From positions 1,467,935-1,531,934 of the forward strand of contig NZ_JACDIT010000001.1 in the NCBI RefSeq assembly GCF_013839445.1: a stretch of DNA of 64,000 bases, given 5' to 3'. Source of the DNA: Chthonobacter albigriseus. Lineage in GTDB: Bacteria; Pseudomonadota; Alphaproteobacteria; Rhizobiales; Pleomorphomonadaceae. Numbering within the stretch: position 1 is the first letter of the stretch; the number at the start of each line of letters is the position of its first letter. The position numbers and the translations under genes are program-made. Of this stretch, positions 25,899 to 34,382 are shown piece after piece. The notes under the pieces were generated by a model, which was not told where the DNA came from, ran no database searches, and was given only the letters and a program-made list of their open reading frames with translations.

Positions 25899-26378
25899 AT
25901 GGCGACCCGTTATCAGATTTTTCTCATGGTCGGTGTGCTGACGGCTCTGCCCTTTTCAGCAGGTGCTCAGTCGACAGGTCTGGAGAAGGAATCCGTGACC
26001 ATTGTCATGGATCAGGCCAAGATCATGCGGATCGCCGCGCCGGCATCCACCATCATCATCGGCAACCCGGCGATCGCCGATGCGACAATGCAGGACGCGC
26101 AGACGCTGGTGATCACCGGACGAACCTACGGAACCACCAACATGATCATCCTGGATTCCGAAGGCGAGACGATCGCCGACGCCAATCTGGTGGTCGAAGG
26201 TCCCACCGAGAATCGCGTCACCGTCTACCGCGCGACCAACCGATTCAGCTACTCCTGCGCATCGAGCTGCGAAGCGAGCGTGGTGCCCGGTGACGCCGCC
26301 GACTTCTTCGGCAACATCCAGAGCCAGGCGGGCGCACGCAGCGGCGCCGCGAGCGGCCAGGCCACACAGGCTCAGTAA
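25899..26378 (+). CDS. Periplasmic protein with a CpaC-type pilus-assembly N domain
   Basis: The 159-residue protein has a signal peptide (MATRYQIFLMVGVLTALPFSAGA) and then one domain resembling the N-terminal domain of CpaC: VTIVMDQAKIMRIAAPASTIIIGNPAIADATM, TLVITGRTYGTTNMIILD (split by a conserved glycine). There is no secretin domain. Two cysteines (SCASSCEAS) close to the end could form a disulfide. The tail is Gly/Ala/Gln-rich. The start at 25899 is supported by GGAGG (25889-25893). It is divergent from flp and upstream of the TadE genes, so it likely takes part in the same pilus, perhaps as an outer-membrane or periplasmic accessory to CpaC. Confidence 0.82.
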   Translation: MATRYQIFLMVGVLTALPFSAGAQSTGLEKESVTIVMDQAKIMRIAAPASTIIIGNPAIADATMQDAQTLVITGRTYGTTNMIILDSEGETIADANLVVEGPTENRVTVYRATNRFSYSCASSCEASVVPGDAADFFGNIQSQAGARSGAASGQATQAQ

Positions 26379-26548
26379 CCGGACGGGTGGCTGACGGGCT
26401 TTACGGTCAGGTAACCAGTTCGACGGGGTTCCGCGGACCGAAACCCCTCACCTCCGTCGTCTATACCCTTCATAAACCCTCGCATGTTCGACTGACCAGG
26501 ATGAATGGCCGCCGATCGTGGGCACTTTGGTCGCTAGGACGACGGACA

Positions 26549-27115
26549 ATGTCTGAGGATGACAAGAACAGGAACAAGTCGGCCCGCCGATGGCTCGGAG
26601 CGGGCCTGCGGTTCGGTCGCGCATCCTCGGGCTCTGTCGCCGTCGAATTTGCGATCGTTTCGATCCCCTTCTTCGCGCTTCTGTTCGCGATCATCGAAAC
26701 CGCCCTCATGTTCTTCGTGGGGCAGATCCTCGATTCAGCTGTGACCAAGGCATCGCGTCAGATCCGGACTGGTCAGGCGCAACAGGCCGCCATGACCGGG
26801 GCGCAGTTTAAGACCCTTGTCTGCAACGGCATGGTCGGCTTGGTGAACTGCAGCGGCAACCTGATGATCGATGTGCGGAAATACTCCGACTTCAGCAAGG
26901 TCACGCAGACCTCGCCGATCGACAAGGACAACAAGCTGGACGCCAGCCTGATGACCTACGACATGGGCGGCAAGAGCGATATCGTCGTGGTCCGGGCCTT
27001 CTACCCGTGGCCGACTTTCTTCGGCTTCTTCGGAAACAAGACTTCCACGCTCGCCGATGGCCGCAAGCTGCTCGGCGCGGTGGTCGCCTTCCGAAACGAA
27101 CCCTTCCCGTGGTGA
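26549..27115 (+). CDS. TadE-family pseudopilin (first copy)
   Basis: The 188-residue protein has a cytoplasmic basic leader and the TadE pattern GSVAVEFAIVSIPFFALLFAI (quoted across the cleavage region), with the conserved E in VEFA, followed by a periplasmic domain with two cysteines (LVCNG, LVNCSG). TadE/TadF proteins are processed by the prepilin peptidase and act as minor components of the Tad machine. The ATG at 26549 is preferred over upstream in-frame starts because the extension is unconserved. It lies 170 bp after the N-domain gene and 4 bp before the second TadE-like gene. Confidence 0.85.
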   Translation: MSEDDKNRNKSARRWLGAGLRFGRASSGSVAVEFAIVSIPFFALLFAIIETALMFFVGQILDSAVTKASRQIRTGQAQQAAMTGAQFKTLVCNGMVGLVNCSGNLMIDVRKYSDFSKVTQTSPIDKDNKLDASLMTYDMGGKSDIVVVRAFYPWPTFFGFFGNKTSTLADGRKLLGAVVAFRNEPFPW

Positions 27116-27119
27116 TCAG

Positions 27120-27680
27120 ATGAGAGCCACGCTTGCCCGCCTCGGCCGTTGGGCGCACGTCTTTGGCAGGGAAAATCGCGGCGTTTCCGCGGTGGAATTC
27201 GCCCTCATCCTGCCGATCATGCTGCTCCTCTATGCCGGCAGCGTCGAACTCAGCGAAGCACTCGCCGTTGACCGCAAGGTCAACCGCGTGGCGAGCACGC
27301 TCGGTGATCTGGTCGCGCAGAAGGAAACGCTAACCGCAAGCGAGCTCACCGACATCTTCGCCGCGGCGACGTCGATCATCGAACCCTACACGGCCAACAC
27401 GCTGAAGACCGTTGTGATGGCTGTCGACATCAAATCGGGCAAACAGACGATCGCGTGGGTGAAGACCAGCGACGGATCCACCCCCCCGACCACTCCCATT
27501 CCTGTTCCCGCCAACATCGCGGTCGATGGAACCCAGGTGATCGTGGCCCAGACCACCTACCAGTTCACCTCGCCGTTCTCGTCCTTCATGAAGGGCATCA
27601 CCGGCAAGACTTCATACGATCTGTCTCATGTTTTCATGATGCGGCCGCGTATTGGAAACACGGTCACTTATACACCGTAA
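27120..27680 (+). CDS. TadE/TadG-type pseudopilin (second copy)
   Basis: The 186-residue protein has the same leader-helix plan: GVSAVEFALILPIMLLLYAG near residues 20-40, followed by a periplasmic region with LAVDRKVNRVASTLGDLVAQKE and a Pro/Thr-rich loop. The ELSEALAVDRKV..A...LGDLV pattern is typical of TadE/TadG-like proteins of alphaproteobacteria. No von Willebrand domain is present, so it is not full-length TadG. It starts 4 bp after the first copy. The two genes form a pair that is probably cotranscribed with the N-domain gene. Confidence 0.85.
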   Translation: MRATLARLGRWAHVFGRENRGVSAVEFALILPIMLLLYAGSVELSEALAVDRKVNRVASTLGDLVAQKETLTASELTDIFAAATSIIEPYTANTLKTVVMAVDIKSGKQTIAWVKTSDGSTPPTTPIPVPANIAVDGTQVIVAQTTYQFTSPFSSFMKGITGKTSYDLSHVFMMRPRIGNTVTYTP

Positions 27681-27817
27681 GTCTTTTCGTGAGGAATTCG
27701 CCGTCTCACCTGGGCTTCTCACACCTGAGGTCGGCCGCCTTAACGCACATTTCATGTTCCGGGCGCATGGTTATCAGGGGGCTATCGCATTTGCGATTGC
27801 TATGACAAGGCAGTTCA

Positions 27818-29464
27818 GTGGTGAGACGCGACAAGCGATCCGTCCTGATTCTTTCGGTTGTCCTTCTGACGACCCTGGCGACCTTTGCCGCGACCGCGTT
27901 TGCCGTCGTGGGTGTGTCGGCCCTTATCACCCGTGACGATCCGAACGCTTTCCTCGAACGCCTCTATACCGAGACCGAGCAGACCGTCCGCGCGGCTATC
28001 GATCCGCGCTTCCAGACCAAGTCGACCGAGGTCGGTCGGGTCACAAACCGCCTGGTGATGATGGAGATCCTCAAGGGCGGTGCGATGTTCGATGCCACCG
28101 GGCACCTCGTCGAGAGCTTCGGCGAGAAGGCCGTCACCGGGTTCGAGGCTATCAAGCACGGAACCAGCCGGATCTTCCGCACACTCGACCCGTACCGTGT
28201 GGAGTTCTACATTCCGCCCGAAGTTTCCGGGACGCCCTTTCACCTGATCGCTCGGATCGAGATCACCGAGATGACTCGCCTGGAGACCATCTCCGGCGAG
28301 CGGGTCACCATGCTGGCGCTGGCGTCCGGCGCCTTGGCGGCCGTGATAATCGCAATCGTCGTATGGCTGCGCGTGGCGCGCCCGATGCGCCAGATCCTCG
28401 CCGTCGTCGACCGCGTGATCTCCGATCCGGCAAGCGCGGACGCGGCCATGATCCTGCCCACGGGCCGCGACGAGATCGGCGCGCTTGGCATTGCCCTTGA
28501 TCGCTTCCGGACCATGCTGGCGAGCACCTGGCGCAGCAAGGTCATCGTGGCGGAGAATCTTCTGGAACGAGCCCCCGTCGGCGTCGTGCAGCTCGCCATG
28601 GAAGGCACCCCGACTTTCTGCAACTCGGTCGCCACCGCCTTGTTCGATCGGGACGTGGTCAAGACCCAGAACACCGCGCCTCTGGTGGTTCGGGATCTGG
28701 CGTCAGGCGAGCGGGCGGTCATCCGCGAGCACCTGGAGAAGCACGGTTCCGAATGCCGCCTCGTTGAGATCATGACCAGTTCGGGGCCGCGCTATGCGAT
28801 GTGCGGCGGCCTCGTGATCGGTCGCGACACGCGATCGCCCAGCTACCTCGTTCTCTTCACCGACATCAGCCCGCTTTATGAGGGCAAGGTGGCTGCCGAG
28901 GATGCACGGCAACGCGCCGAGTACGGTACCCGAACGACCAACCGCCGGAACATGGAGCTGAAACTGTCCCTAGAGGCCTGCCTCAGCCTGCTGGGCGGCG
29001 GTGAGAAGCACCCCGAAGTGCACATCGAGGTGCTGCCCTTCGTCGAGGAGTGGCTTGCCATGGCCCGCCAGTCCGATCTGGTCGTCAACTCGTCGATCGG
29101 CAATGAATCGCCCATCATCGCCGGACCGCAGGAGGAACTGCGCGCAGTCATCCGCCTCGGCCTCCTGCTCGCCTACGCCCGCACCGGATCCGCGCCGGCA
29201 GCCATGGTCATCGAGGGCCGCGGCATCAACTTCGAGACGGCCGGTTTCACGATCCGTGCACAGGCTGCTGGAGGCGACGGTGGCCCGGAGCATGCCGTCG
29301 CGGCCGATTGGCAACTCATCATGGCAGCTTTCCGAACCGCTCTCCGCAAGGTCGGCGGACAGATTTCCGAGTTCACCGCGGGCGAGGACGGCACGACGGT
29401 GAAGTTCGTGCTCCGCGGGGCCGCCGAACGCATGCAGACCGCGATCAAGGCCGCGACCCGCTGA
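27818..29464 (+). CDS. Membrane HAMP-PAS sensor with degenerate histidine kinase-like C-terminus
   Basis: The 548-residue protein has an N-terminal helix (about 8-32), a periplasmic region (about 33-160), a second helix (about 163-186), a HAMP domain (187-239), a PAS-like region (about 245-350) and a C-terminal domain. The last domain (about 360-548) has the outline of a HisKA-HATPase module, with its end resembling the final HATPase strands (RKVGGQISEF, GTTVKFVLRG). I see no H box, no N-box asparagine and no G1/G2 glycine boxes, so kinase activity is unlikely. It starts with GTG at 27818 or 27821 behind an AAGG. It follows the pilus genes on the same strand and may tie pilus expression or assembly to an envelope signal. 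Confidence 0.7.
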   Translation: MVRRDKRSVLILSVVLLTTLATFAATAFAVVGVSALITRDDPNAFLERLYTETEQTVRAAIDPRFQTKSTEVGRVTNRLVMMEILKGGAMFDATGHLVESFGEKAVTGFEAIKHGTSRIFRTLDPYRVEFYIPPEVSGTPFHLIARIEITEMTRLETISGERVTMLALASGALAAVIIAIVVWLRVARPMRQILAVVDRVISDPASADAAMILPTGRDEIGALGIALDRFRTMLASTWRSKVIVAENLLERAPVGVVQLAMEGTPTFCNSVATALFDRDVVKTQNTAPLVVRDLASGERAVIREHLEKHGSECRLVEIMTSSGPRYAMCGGLVIGRDTRSPSYLVLFTDISPLYEGKVAAEDARQRAEYGTRTTNRRNMELKLSLEACLSLLGGGEKHPEVHIEVLPFVEEWLAMARQSDLVVNSSIGNESPIIAGPQEELRAVIRLGLLLAYARTGSAPAAMVIEGRGINFETAGFTIRAQAAGGDGGPEHAVAADWQLIMAAFRTALRKVGGQISEFTAGEDGTTVKFVLRGAAERMQTAIKAATR

Positions 29465-29526
29465 GCGTCAAAGTCTTGTCACGCTGGAGAGCTACGTCCG
29501 CTCCACCCACACGCCCCGGAGCCGAC

Positions 29527-30147
29527 ATGCCACGCGTCGACACAGTCGTATTCGATATCGGGAACGTCCTGATCCGCTGGGATCCCCGCAATCTTTATCG
29601 CCGCCTGATCCCGGATGCCGCGGAGATGGAGCGCTTCCTCGCTGAAGTCTGCACCGACGCCTGGAACCTCGAGCAGGATCGCGGCCGCACCTGGACCGAA
29701 GCCGTCGCCGAACGCGTCGCCCTGTTTCCCGACAAGGCGGATCTCATCGCCGCCTACGACACCGGCTGGCACGAGATGGTGCCAGGCGAGGTGGACGGCA
29801 CTCGAAGCATCCTCGACGAACTCCACGGCGCCGGCGTGCCCCTGTTCGCCATCACCAATTTCTCCGCCGAGAAGTACGCGGAGGCAACGGACCGCTTCCC
29901 GTTCCTGACGATCTTCCGCGACACGGTCGTCTCGGCGCACGAGGGCCTGCTGAAGCCGGATCCGGCCATCTACCGGCGGCTTCTGGACCGCAACGATCTC
30001 GATCCCCGAAGAACCGTCTTCATCGACGATTCCGTCAAGAACGTAGAGGGCGCGCTGGCTGCGGGGATGAACGCGATCCACTTCACGGGCGCGCACGATC
30101 TGCGGCGCGATCTGCGCGATCTCGGCCTGCCGCTCAATTCGGCATGA
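29527..30147 (+). CDS. HAD-superfamily sugar phosphatase-like hydrolase (YihX type)
   Basis: The 206-residue protein shows HAD motif I FDIGNVLIRWD with nucleophile D10 followed by I-G rather than a second Asp, motif II ITNFS, the conserved lysine GLLKPDPAIY and motif III VFIDDSVKNVEGA. The DxG form of motif I and the length match the YihX/haloacid dehalogenase-like IA subgroup, which includes an alpha-glucose-1-phosphate phosphatase. The substrate is unknown. It is convergent with the protease gene, with a 3-bp gap. A small perfect hairpin (30149-30163) overlaps the end of the latter. Confidence 0.88.
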   Translation: MPRVDTVVFDIGNVLIRWDPRNLYRRLIPDAAEMERFLAEVCTDAWNLEQDRGRTWTEAVAERVALFPDKADLIAAYDTGWHEMVPGEVDGTRSILDELHGAGVPLFAITNFSAEKYAEATDRFPFLTIFRDTVVSAHEGLLKPDPAIYRRLLDRNDLDPRRTVFIDDSVKNVEGALAAGMNAIHFTGAHDLRRDLRDLGLPLNSA

Positions 30148-30150
30148 CCC

Positions 30151-30675
30151 TCAGTCGCTGAGGATCAACCGGCCGCCGACCACCTGGAAGCTGTCGAGCT
30201 TTCCGAGAAAACTCATCCCGAGCAGGTTGGTGGCCAGCACGGCGTCCGGCAGCACGAGGCCCGGAACGGAGCCCACGCGGATTCGGCCTACCGAAATTTC
30301 GGGAACGCTTACCGGCGCGCCCTGGACAACGCCATTGGCCGTCTGCACTGGCACCGTGAAGTCCCCGGGCGCAGGATGGAGCCCCATCCGGTTCGCCTCG
30401 CTCTGGCGAAGCGCCACGACCGTCGCGCCGGTGTCGGCAAGGAACAGCACCGAAGCCCCGTTGACGCGGGCGTTGACCCGGTAGTGGCCGTCCCGATCGG
30501 CTTCGATCACCACATCGCCGAGCGCAGCGCCCGCTCGCTTCTTCGGCGCCGTGGTTTCGTTGACCGCCGATACGGTGCCGGGCGCAGCGCTCGGCGCCGT
30601 CATCGCGTCGAGGCGCGGCACCACAGCGGTCGCGACGAGAGCCAGCACGAGGACAGAGGCGGCAAGTTTCAACAT
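30151..30675 (-). CDS. Retropepsin-like aspartic protease, membrane-anchored
   Basis: The 174-residue protein has an N-terminal hydrophobic helix (about 1-20) and then a clan AA aspartic protease domain with the catalytic motif DTGAT (residues 81-85), QTANG and a late hydrophobic-glycine strand (LLGMSFLGKL). The pattern matches the TIGR02281-type family of single-domain bacterial proteases, which would work as dimers, facing the periplasm here. Such proteins occur widely in alphaproteobacteria, and their substrates are mostly unknown. It follows rbsK on the same strand after 92 bp, but a functional link is not implied. Confidence 0.88.
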   Translation of the reverse strand: MLKLAASVLVLALVATAVVPRLDAMTAPSAAPGTVSAVNETTAPKKRAGAALGDVVIEADRDGHYRVNARVNGASVLFLADTGATVVALRQSEANRMGLHPAPGDFTVPVQTANGVVQGAPVSVPEISVGRIRVGSVPGLVLPDAVLATNLLGMSFLGKLDSFQVVGGRLILSD

Positions 30676-30767
30676 GGGTGCAGGGACCGGATGGATGGAC
30701 CTCCCCGACGATCGGCCGCCGAGGCTTGCGCCCGCCTTAATGGTCCCGAAACGCTGCTGAAGACGGT

Positions 30768-31685
30768 TTATGCTTCGCCAAGACTGCGGCGAAGTTTGTC
30801 CGCTCTCTCCGCGATCGTTGCCCGCCGCGGCAGGCTTGGCTGTGCCCCCGTTGTCTCCACGGCGAGGCTGCCGGCCGAAACCCCCTCGATCACGGCATCC
30901 CGCAATTCGAGACCGCGGCCGAGAGCTGCAGCGAAGCTTCCGACGAAGGCATCCCCCGCAGCGGTCGTGTCCACCACCGTCGCGGCGGCGGCCGGAATGC
31001 GATAGGCCGCACTGCCGACCGTCGCGTAGGCTCCCTCGGCACCGAGGGTGACCACGCAGAACCCGCCGGTCGCGTCCGCGAAGGCAGCGGCGAAGGCCGT
31101 CGGCTCGGTCGGCAACCCGGCCGCCGCACCCACTTCCGCTGCCTCGTGTTCGTTGACGACCAGGCCGTCCAGAAGGGCTATCAGCGACGGGTCGACAGGC
31201 CCGGCCGGTGCGGCGTTGAGGATGACCCGGGCGCCTCTGGACTTCGCGATCTCCGCGGCCCGGAGCACCTCTCCCTCGGGCACCTCAAACTGGAGCAGCA
31301 GAATGTCGCCCGCTCCGAGCCTCCGCCCGAGCGTGGCGGCATCCGCCCGGCTGTTGGCACCGCTCGCCACGATGATCTGGTTCTCGGCCCGTCGATCCAC
31401 GGCGATCATCGCAATCCCCGTCGGCGCATCCACGACGCTCACGCCGGACAGGTCGACGCCGTCGGCCTTGAGAAGCGCCAGGGCCGTGTCCGCGAACCCG
31501 TCACGGCCGACGGCCCCCACCATCGCGACTTCGGCCCCGGCGCGGCGCGCCGCCAGCGCCTGATTGGCGCCCTTGCCGCCAGGAAAGGTCTGGTAGTCCG
31601 GTCCTTTGACGGTTTCTCCGGGTCCCGGAAGGCGATCGACCGCAGTGACCAGATCGACGTTGATGGAGCCGAAAACCACGATCAT
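30768..31685 (-). CDS. rbsK: Ribokinase
   Basis: The 305-residue PfkB-family kinase begins with MIVVFGSINVDLV, has the sugar-binding FPGGKGANQALAA near residues 34-47 and the anion-hole/catalytic motif DTTAAGDAFVGSF near residue 240. Both signatures are standard for ribokinase, which makes ribose 5-phosphate from ribose and ATP. Its ATG overlaps the TGA of the TrpF-like gene by 4 bp (31682-31685), so the two are translationally coupled. As the last gene of a nucleoside and uracil degradation array, it probably recycles ribose left by nucleoside or ribosylurea hydrolysis. Another pentose or deoxyribose cannot be excluded. Confidence 0.92.
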   Translation of the reverse strand: MIVVFGSINVDLVTAVDRLPGPGETVKGPDYQTFPGGKGANQALAARRAGAEVAMVGAVGRDGFADTALALLKADGVDLSGVSVVDAPTGIAMIAVDRRAENQIIVASGANSRADAATLGRRLGAGDILLLQFEVPEGEVLRAAEIAKSRGARVILNAAPAGPVDPSLIALLDGLVVNEHEAAEVGAAAGLPTEPTAFAAAFADATGGFCVVTLGAEGAYATVGSAAYRIPAAAATVVDTTAAGDAFVGSFAAALGRGLELRDAVIEGVSAGSLAVETTGAQPSLPRRATIAERADKLRRSLGEA

Positions 31686-32359
31686 TCGAGACCTCCCCTG
31701 TCCGCCGCCAGGATGGCTGCGACGAGCGCGCCGAGCTTGCCCGGGTCCAGCCGGCCGTTCGTGCGGACGCCGGAACAAAGGTCCAGTCCGAACGGCCGGA
31801 CAAGCGCGACAGCCTCGGCCACATTGACCGGATTGAGGCCGCCGGCAAGAAACACTGGCCGTTCCACACTCTCCACGATCGATCGGCTCAACGACCAATC
31901 GTGCACGCGTCCGGTCCCGCCGAGTTCGGCGATCGCGGCCTTTGGCCGCCCGCTGTCGAGGAGAAGCACGTCCGCCAGCCGCGCATAGTCGCGTGCCAGC
32001 GCCACCGACCCATGGTCCTCCACGTGAATTACCTGGACGATCCGCACCGACGGCAACAGTCGCTTCAATTGGCCATGCACCGCCGGATCGACGTGCGACA
32101 CCAACTGCACGGCCGACGGACGCGTCCTCAGGACATGATCCGCGATGCCCTCTGCCGTGGTCTCGCTGGTCAGGAGGAACGTGGCGACCGGTGGTGGAAC
32201 GTCGGCGACGATCGCTTCGATCTGTGCGTCCGCGATCACGCCGGGCCCGGACGGCATCTGCGCGACCAACCCTACAGCGTCGGCTCCGTGCGCGACCGCG
32301 AGCCGCGCTTCCTCCGCGGACATGATGCAACAGACCTTGAGGCGGGTGCGGAAGGGCAT
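31682..32359 (-). CDS. TrpF-like (phosphoribosylanthranilate isomerase family) protein in a uracil catabolic operon
   Basis: The 225-residue protein has the TrpF barrel layout: beta-1 motif KVCCIMSAEEA (normally K.CG.T..EDA), a strand with the catalytic-type Asp in LLLDSGRPK, then GGTGRVHDWSL, LAGGLNPVNV and LCSGVRTNG. The catalytic Cys and Asp are retained, but the usual glycine after the Cys is itself Cys and the late SSGVE reads CSGVR. Real trpF in alphaproteobacteria usually sits with trpB/trpA, and no trp genes are here. Its placement between upp and rbsK suggests it acts on an N-phosphoriboside other than phosphoribosylanthranilate, possibly ribosylurea-type intermediates of the URC pathway. 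That role is inference. It lies 17 bp after upp and overlaps rbsK. Confidence 0.75.
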   Translation of the reverse strand: MPFRTRLKVCCIMSAEEARLAVAHGADAVGLVAQMPSGPGVIADAQIEAIVADVPPPVATFLLTSETTAEGIADHVLRTRPSAVQLVSHVDPAVHGQLKRLLPSVRIVQVIHVEDHGSVALARDYARLADVLLLDSGRPKAAIAELGGTGRVHDWSLSRSIVESVERPVFLAGGLNPVNVAEAVALVRPFGLDLCSGVRTNGRLDPGKLGALVAAILAADRGGLE

Positions 32360-32376
32360 GACGGCCCGCGGTGTGT

Positions 32377-33006
32377 CTACTTCGTGCCGTACATCCGGTC
32401 GCCGGCATCGCCGAGCCCCGGTATGATGTAGCCCTTCTCGTTGAGATGGCTATCGACGGCGGCGGTATAGATCTCCACGTCCGGGTGCGCCCCGCGGAAC
32501 CGCTCGATGCCTTCGGGCACCGCCAGCAGGCAGACGAAGCGAAGATCCTTCGCGCCGCGCTCCTTCAGGCGATCGACGGCGGCAACGGCCGAGTTCGCGG
32601 TCGCCAGCATCGGATCGACGATGATGGTGAGCCGGTCGGCGAGGTCGTCCGGCGCCTTGAAGTAGTACTCCACCGCTTGCAGCGTCTTCGGATCGCGGTA
32701 GAGGCCGACATGGGCGACGCGCGCGGCGGGCACCAGGTCCAGCATGCCCTCCAAGAGGCCGTTTCCGGCGCGGAGCACCGAGGCGAACACCAGCTTCTTG
32801 CCCACCAGCGTCGGCGCCGTCATCGGACAGAGCGGCGTCTCGATCTCCACCGTGGTGAGTTCGAGATTGCGCGTCACTTCATAGCAAAGAAGTGTCGCGA
32901 TCTCGCGGAGCAGGCGCCGGAACCCGGCGGTCGAGGTCTCCTTGTTGCGCATGATCGTCAGCTTGTGCTGCACCAGCGGATGATCGATGACCTTGACGCC
33001 CTCCAT
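32377..33006 (-). CDS. upp: Uracil phosphoribosyltransferase
   Basis: The 209-residue enzyme converts uracil and PRPP to UMP. It shows the family opening [15 protein letters not shown], the region [17 protein letters not shown], the PRPP loop [20 protein letters not shown] and the uracil-binding end [16 protein letters not shown]. Length and motifs are canonical. In the URC pathway of uracil degradation the equivalent yeast enzyme (Fur1) is required because the ring is opened at nucleotide level. Here the gene sits between urc4 and a TrpF-like gene, so a catabolic role is likely besides salvage. Confidence 0.97.
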   Translation of the reverse strand: MEGVKVIDHPLVQHKLTIMRNKETSTAGFRRLLREIATLLCYEVTRNLELTTVEIETPLCPMTAPTLVGKKLVFASVLRAGNGLLEGMLDLVPAARVAHVGLYRDPKTLQAVEYYFKAPDDLADRLTIIVDPMLATANSAVAAVDRLKERGAKDLRFVCLLAVPEGIERFRGAHPDVEIYTAAVDSHLNEKGYIIPGLGDAGDRMYGTK

Positions 33007-33065
33007 GGGACCCCTCTCGCAAAGCCCTTGAAAAACCGACCGACCCTAGCCGAGACCGGCGCGGA

Positions 33066-34310
33066 TCAAAACACCGTTCCATCGCTCTCCACCGTAATCG
33101 GCGGACCGCCACCAGGTCGGAGCTTGGCTGCGATCGCCCGTCCGGCGGACCACGTGCCGCCCTCCAGAACCATGGCGAGCGGCAGGCTCCTTGAGTCCCG
33201 CCCGAGCAGTCGTCGGATCTCGTCCGCCAGCCGGTCGAGCAGCGCGACGGTGAGCGCGCGCCACTCCACCACCAGGAGGCTGCCAACCGGCTGCGGCCGC
33301 GCGGCATCGGTGGGATCCTTGAGCGCGATCACGCCAGTGTCGATCAGGAGACCACCGTTGCGATACTCTGCGAGCCCCGTCAGCCCGTCGATATCGGTCA
33401 CCTCGATGCCGGCCCACAGCAGCGGCTCGATCAGCGAGTAGCTCAGCCACTGTGAGAGCTTGTGGATCGGAACGAGTCCATCGGTGGCATCCGGCGCGGT
33501 CACCAGCGGGTGGCGCCACGTGTCCCCCAGGTCAACGCCGCCAACGCTGATCCGCCCCGGCCAGATCGGGCCCAAGGCGGTGAGGACGGTCTCCAGAATG
33601 GTCGGCGCGCTGATCGCCCCCGCCTCGACCCGGGACAGGAGCAGGTCAAACAGCCCGCCCGGCCGCGGATCATCTGCAATGGCGAAGAGGTCTGGAGCCG
33701 AAGCGACCCGTTCCCCCAGTCTGCGCAGGAGCGCCAGGCGACCGTCGAGCCCGACGATCGGGTTCTGCTCGCTCACCTGGAACCCGCTCTGGAGTTCGTC
33801 GCGGCCGAGAGCCGCGAGCGCAGCCGCGTCCGCACGGAACGGTTCGAGCGGGCGGCTGGAGAAGAGACCGGACGTCATCATCGCGAAGCTCGCCACCGCC
33901 AGCCCCTCCGACCGGGAGTAGGTCTCTCCCGTCACGCCCTCGTGGTAGCGCCAGGAAGCCCCGGCGCCCGCGTCCAGGAGCACTGAGATGATCGCAAGAT
34001 CATAGGCCGCTCGCCCCGCCGCTCCGACGTCGGCGAACCCGACGGCTTCCTCGTAGACACCCCAACGGTCGATCCCGCCCGCCTCGAAGTGGCGCCAGCG
34101 CGCATGGAAGGGAATTTCCAGCGACGGGTAGTTCCGGCGGATCTCGCCGAGAACAAAGGTGGCCGCCTCGGGAATCGCTTCCGGATGAACCGTGAAGTGC
34201 GCGAGCCGCCCCTCAAGGCCCGCATTGAGGATGCGGTTCGAACGTTCCCGCACCGCCGCAGCCGACAGCAGGGTTCGGGCGGCTTGGCTGTCCGGCATGT
34301 CTTCACTCAT
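33066..34310 (-). CDS. urc4: DUF1688 protein, Urc4-like uracil catabolism factor
   Basis: The 414-residue protein has the DUF1688 pattern from near the N-terminus: AVRERSNRILNAGLEGRL, VHPEAIPEAA, IPFHARWRHFEAGGIDR, GASWRYHEG, GLAVASF, NPIVGLDGRLALLRRLG, HKLSQWLSYSLIEPL and EYRNGGLLIDTGV. DUF1688 corresponds to Urc4 of the yeast URC uracil degradation pathway, whose biochemical step is not settled to my knowledge. Two nearby ATGs (34310 and 34298) could serve as start and no strong ribosome-binding site decides. It is flanked by urc1 (72 bp upstream) and upp (59 bp downstream), the bacterial version of the URC cluster. It is predicted cytoplasmic. Confidence 0.88.
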   Translation of the reverse strand: MSEDMPDSQAARTLLSAAAVRERSNRILNAGLEGRLAHFTVHPEAIPEAATFVLGEIRRNYPSLEIPFHARWRHFEAGGIDRWGVYEEAVGFADVGAAGRAAYDLAIISVLLDAGAGASWRYHEGVTGETYSRSEGLAVASFAMMTSGLFSSRPLEPFRADAAALAALGRDELQSGFQVSEQNPIVGLDGRLALLRRLGERVASAPDLFAIADDPRPGGLFDLLLSRVEAGAISAPTILETVLTALGPIWPGRISVGGVDLGDTWRHPLVTAPDATDGLVPIHKLSQWLSYSLIEPLLWAGIEVTDIDGLTGLAEYRNGGLLIDTGVIALKDPTDAARPQPVGSLLVVEWRALTVALLDRLADEIRRLLGRDSRSLPLAMVLEGGTWSAGRAIAAKLRPGGGPPITVESDGTVF

Positions 34311-34382
34311 TCACAGGCACCAGTCATGGAGACGGGACGGTCGGTCGTTGCAGCGGACCAGGGAGCATGAGTCCGTGCAGGA

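Noticed and set aside
30149-30163. Short perfect hairpin between the HAD and protease genes as a terminator
   Set aside because: The stem is only 6 bp with no T-run in either direction, so it was not called as a separate feature.
30768-32408. Apparent fusion of a TrpF-region peptide with ribokinase in one long frame
   Set aside because: The upstream part is the wrong frame of the TrpF-like gene. RbsK starts at 31685 with the standard N-terminus and overlaps by ATGA.
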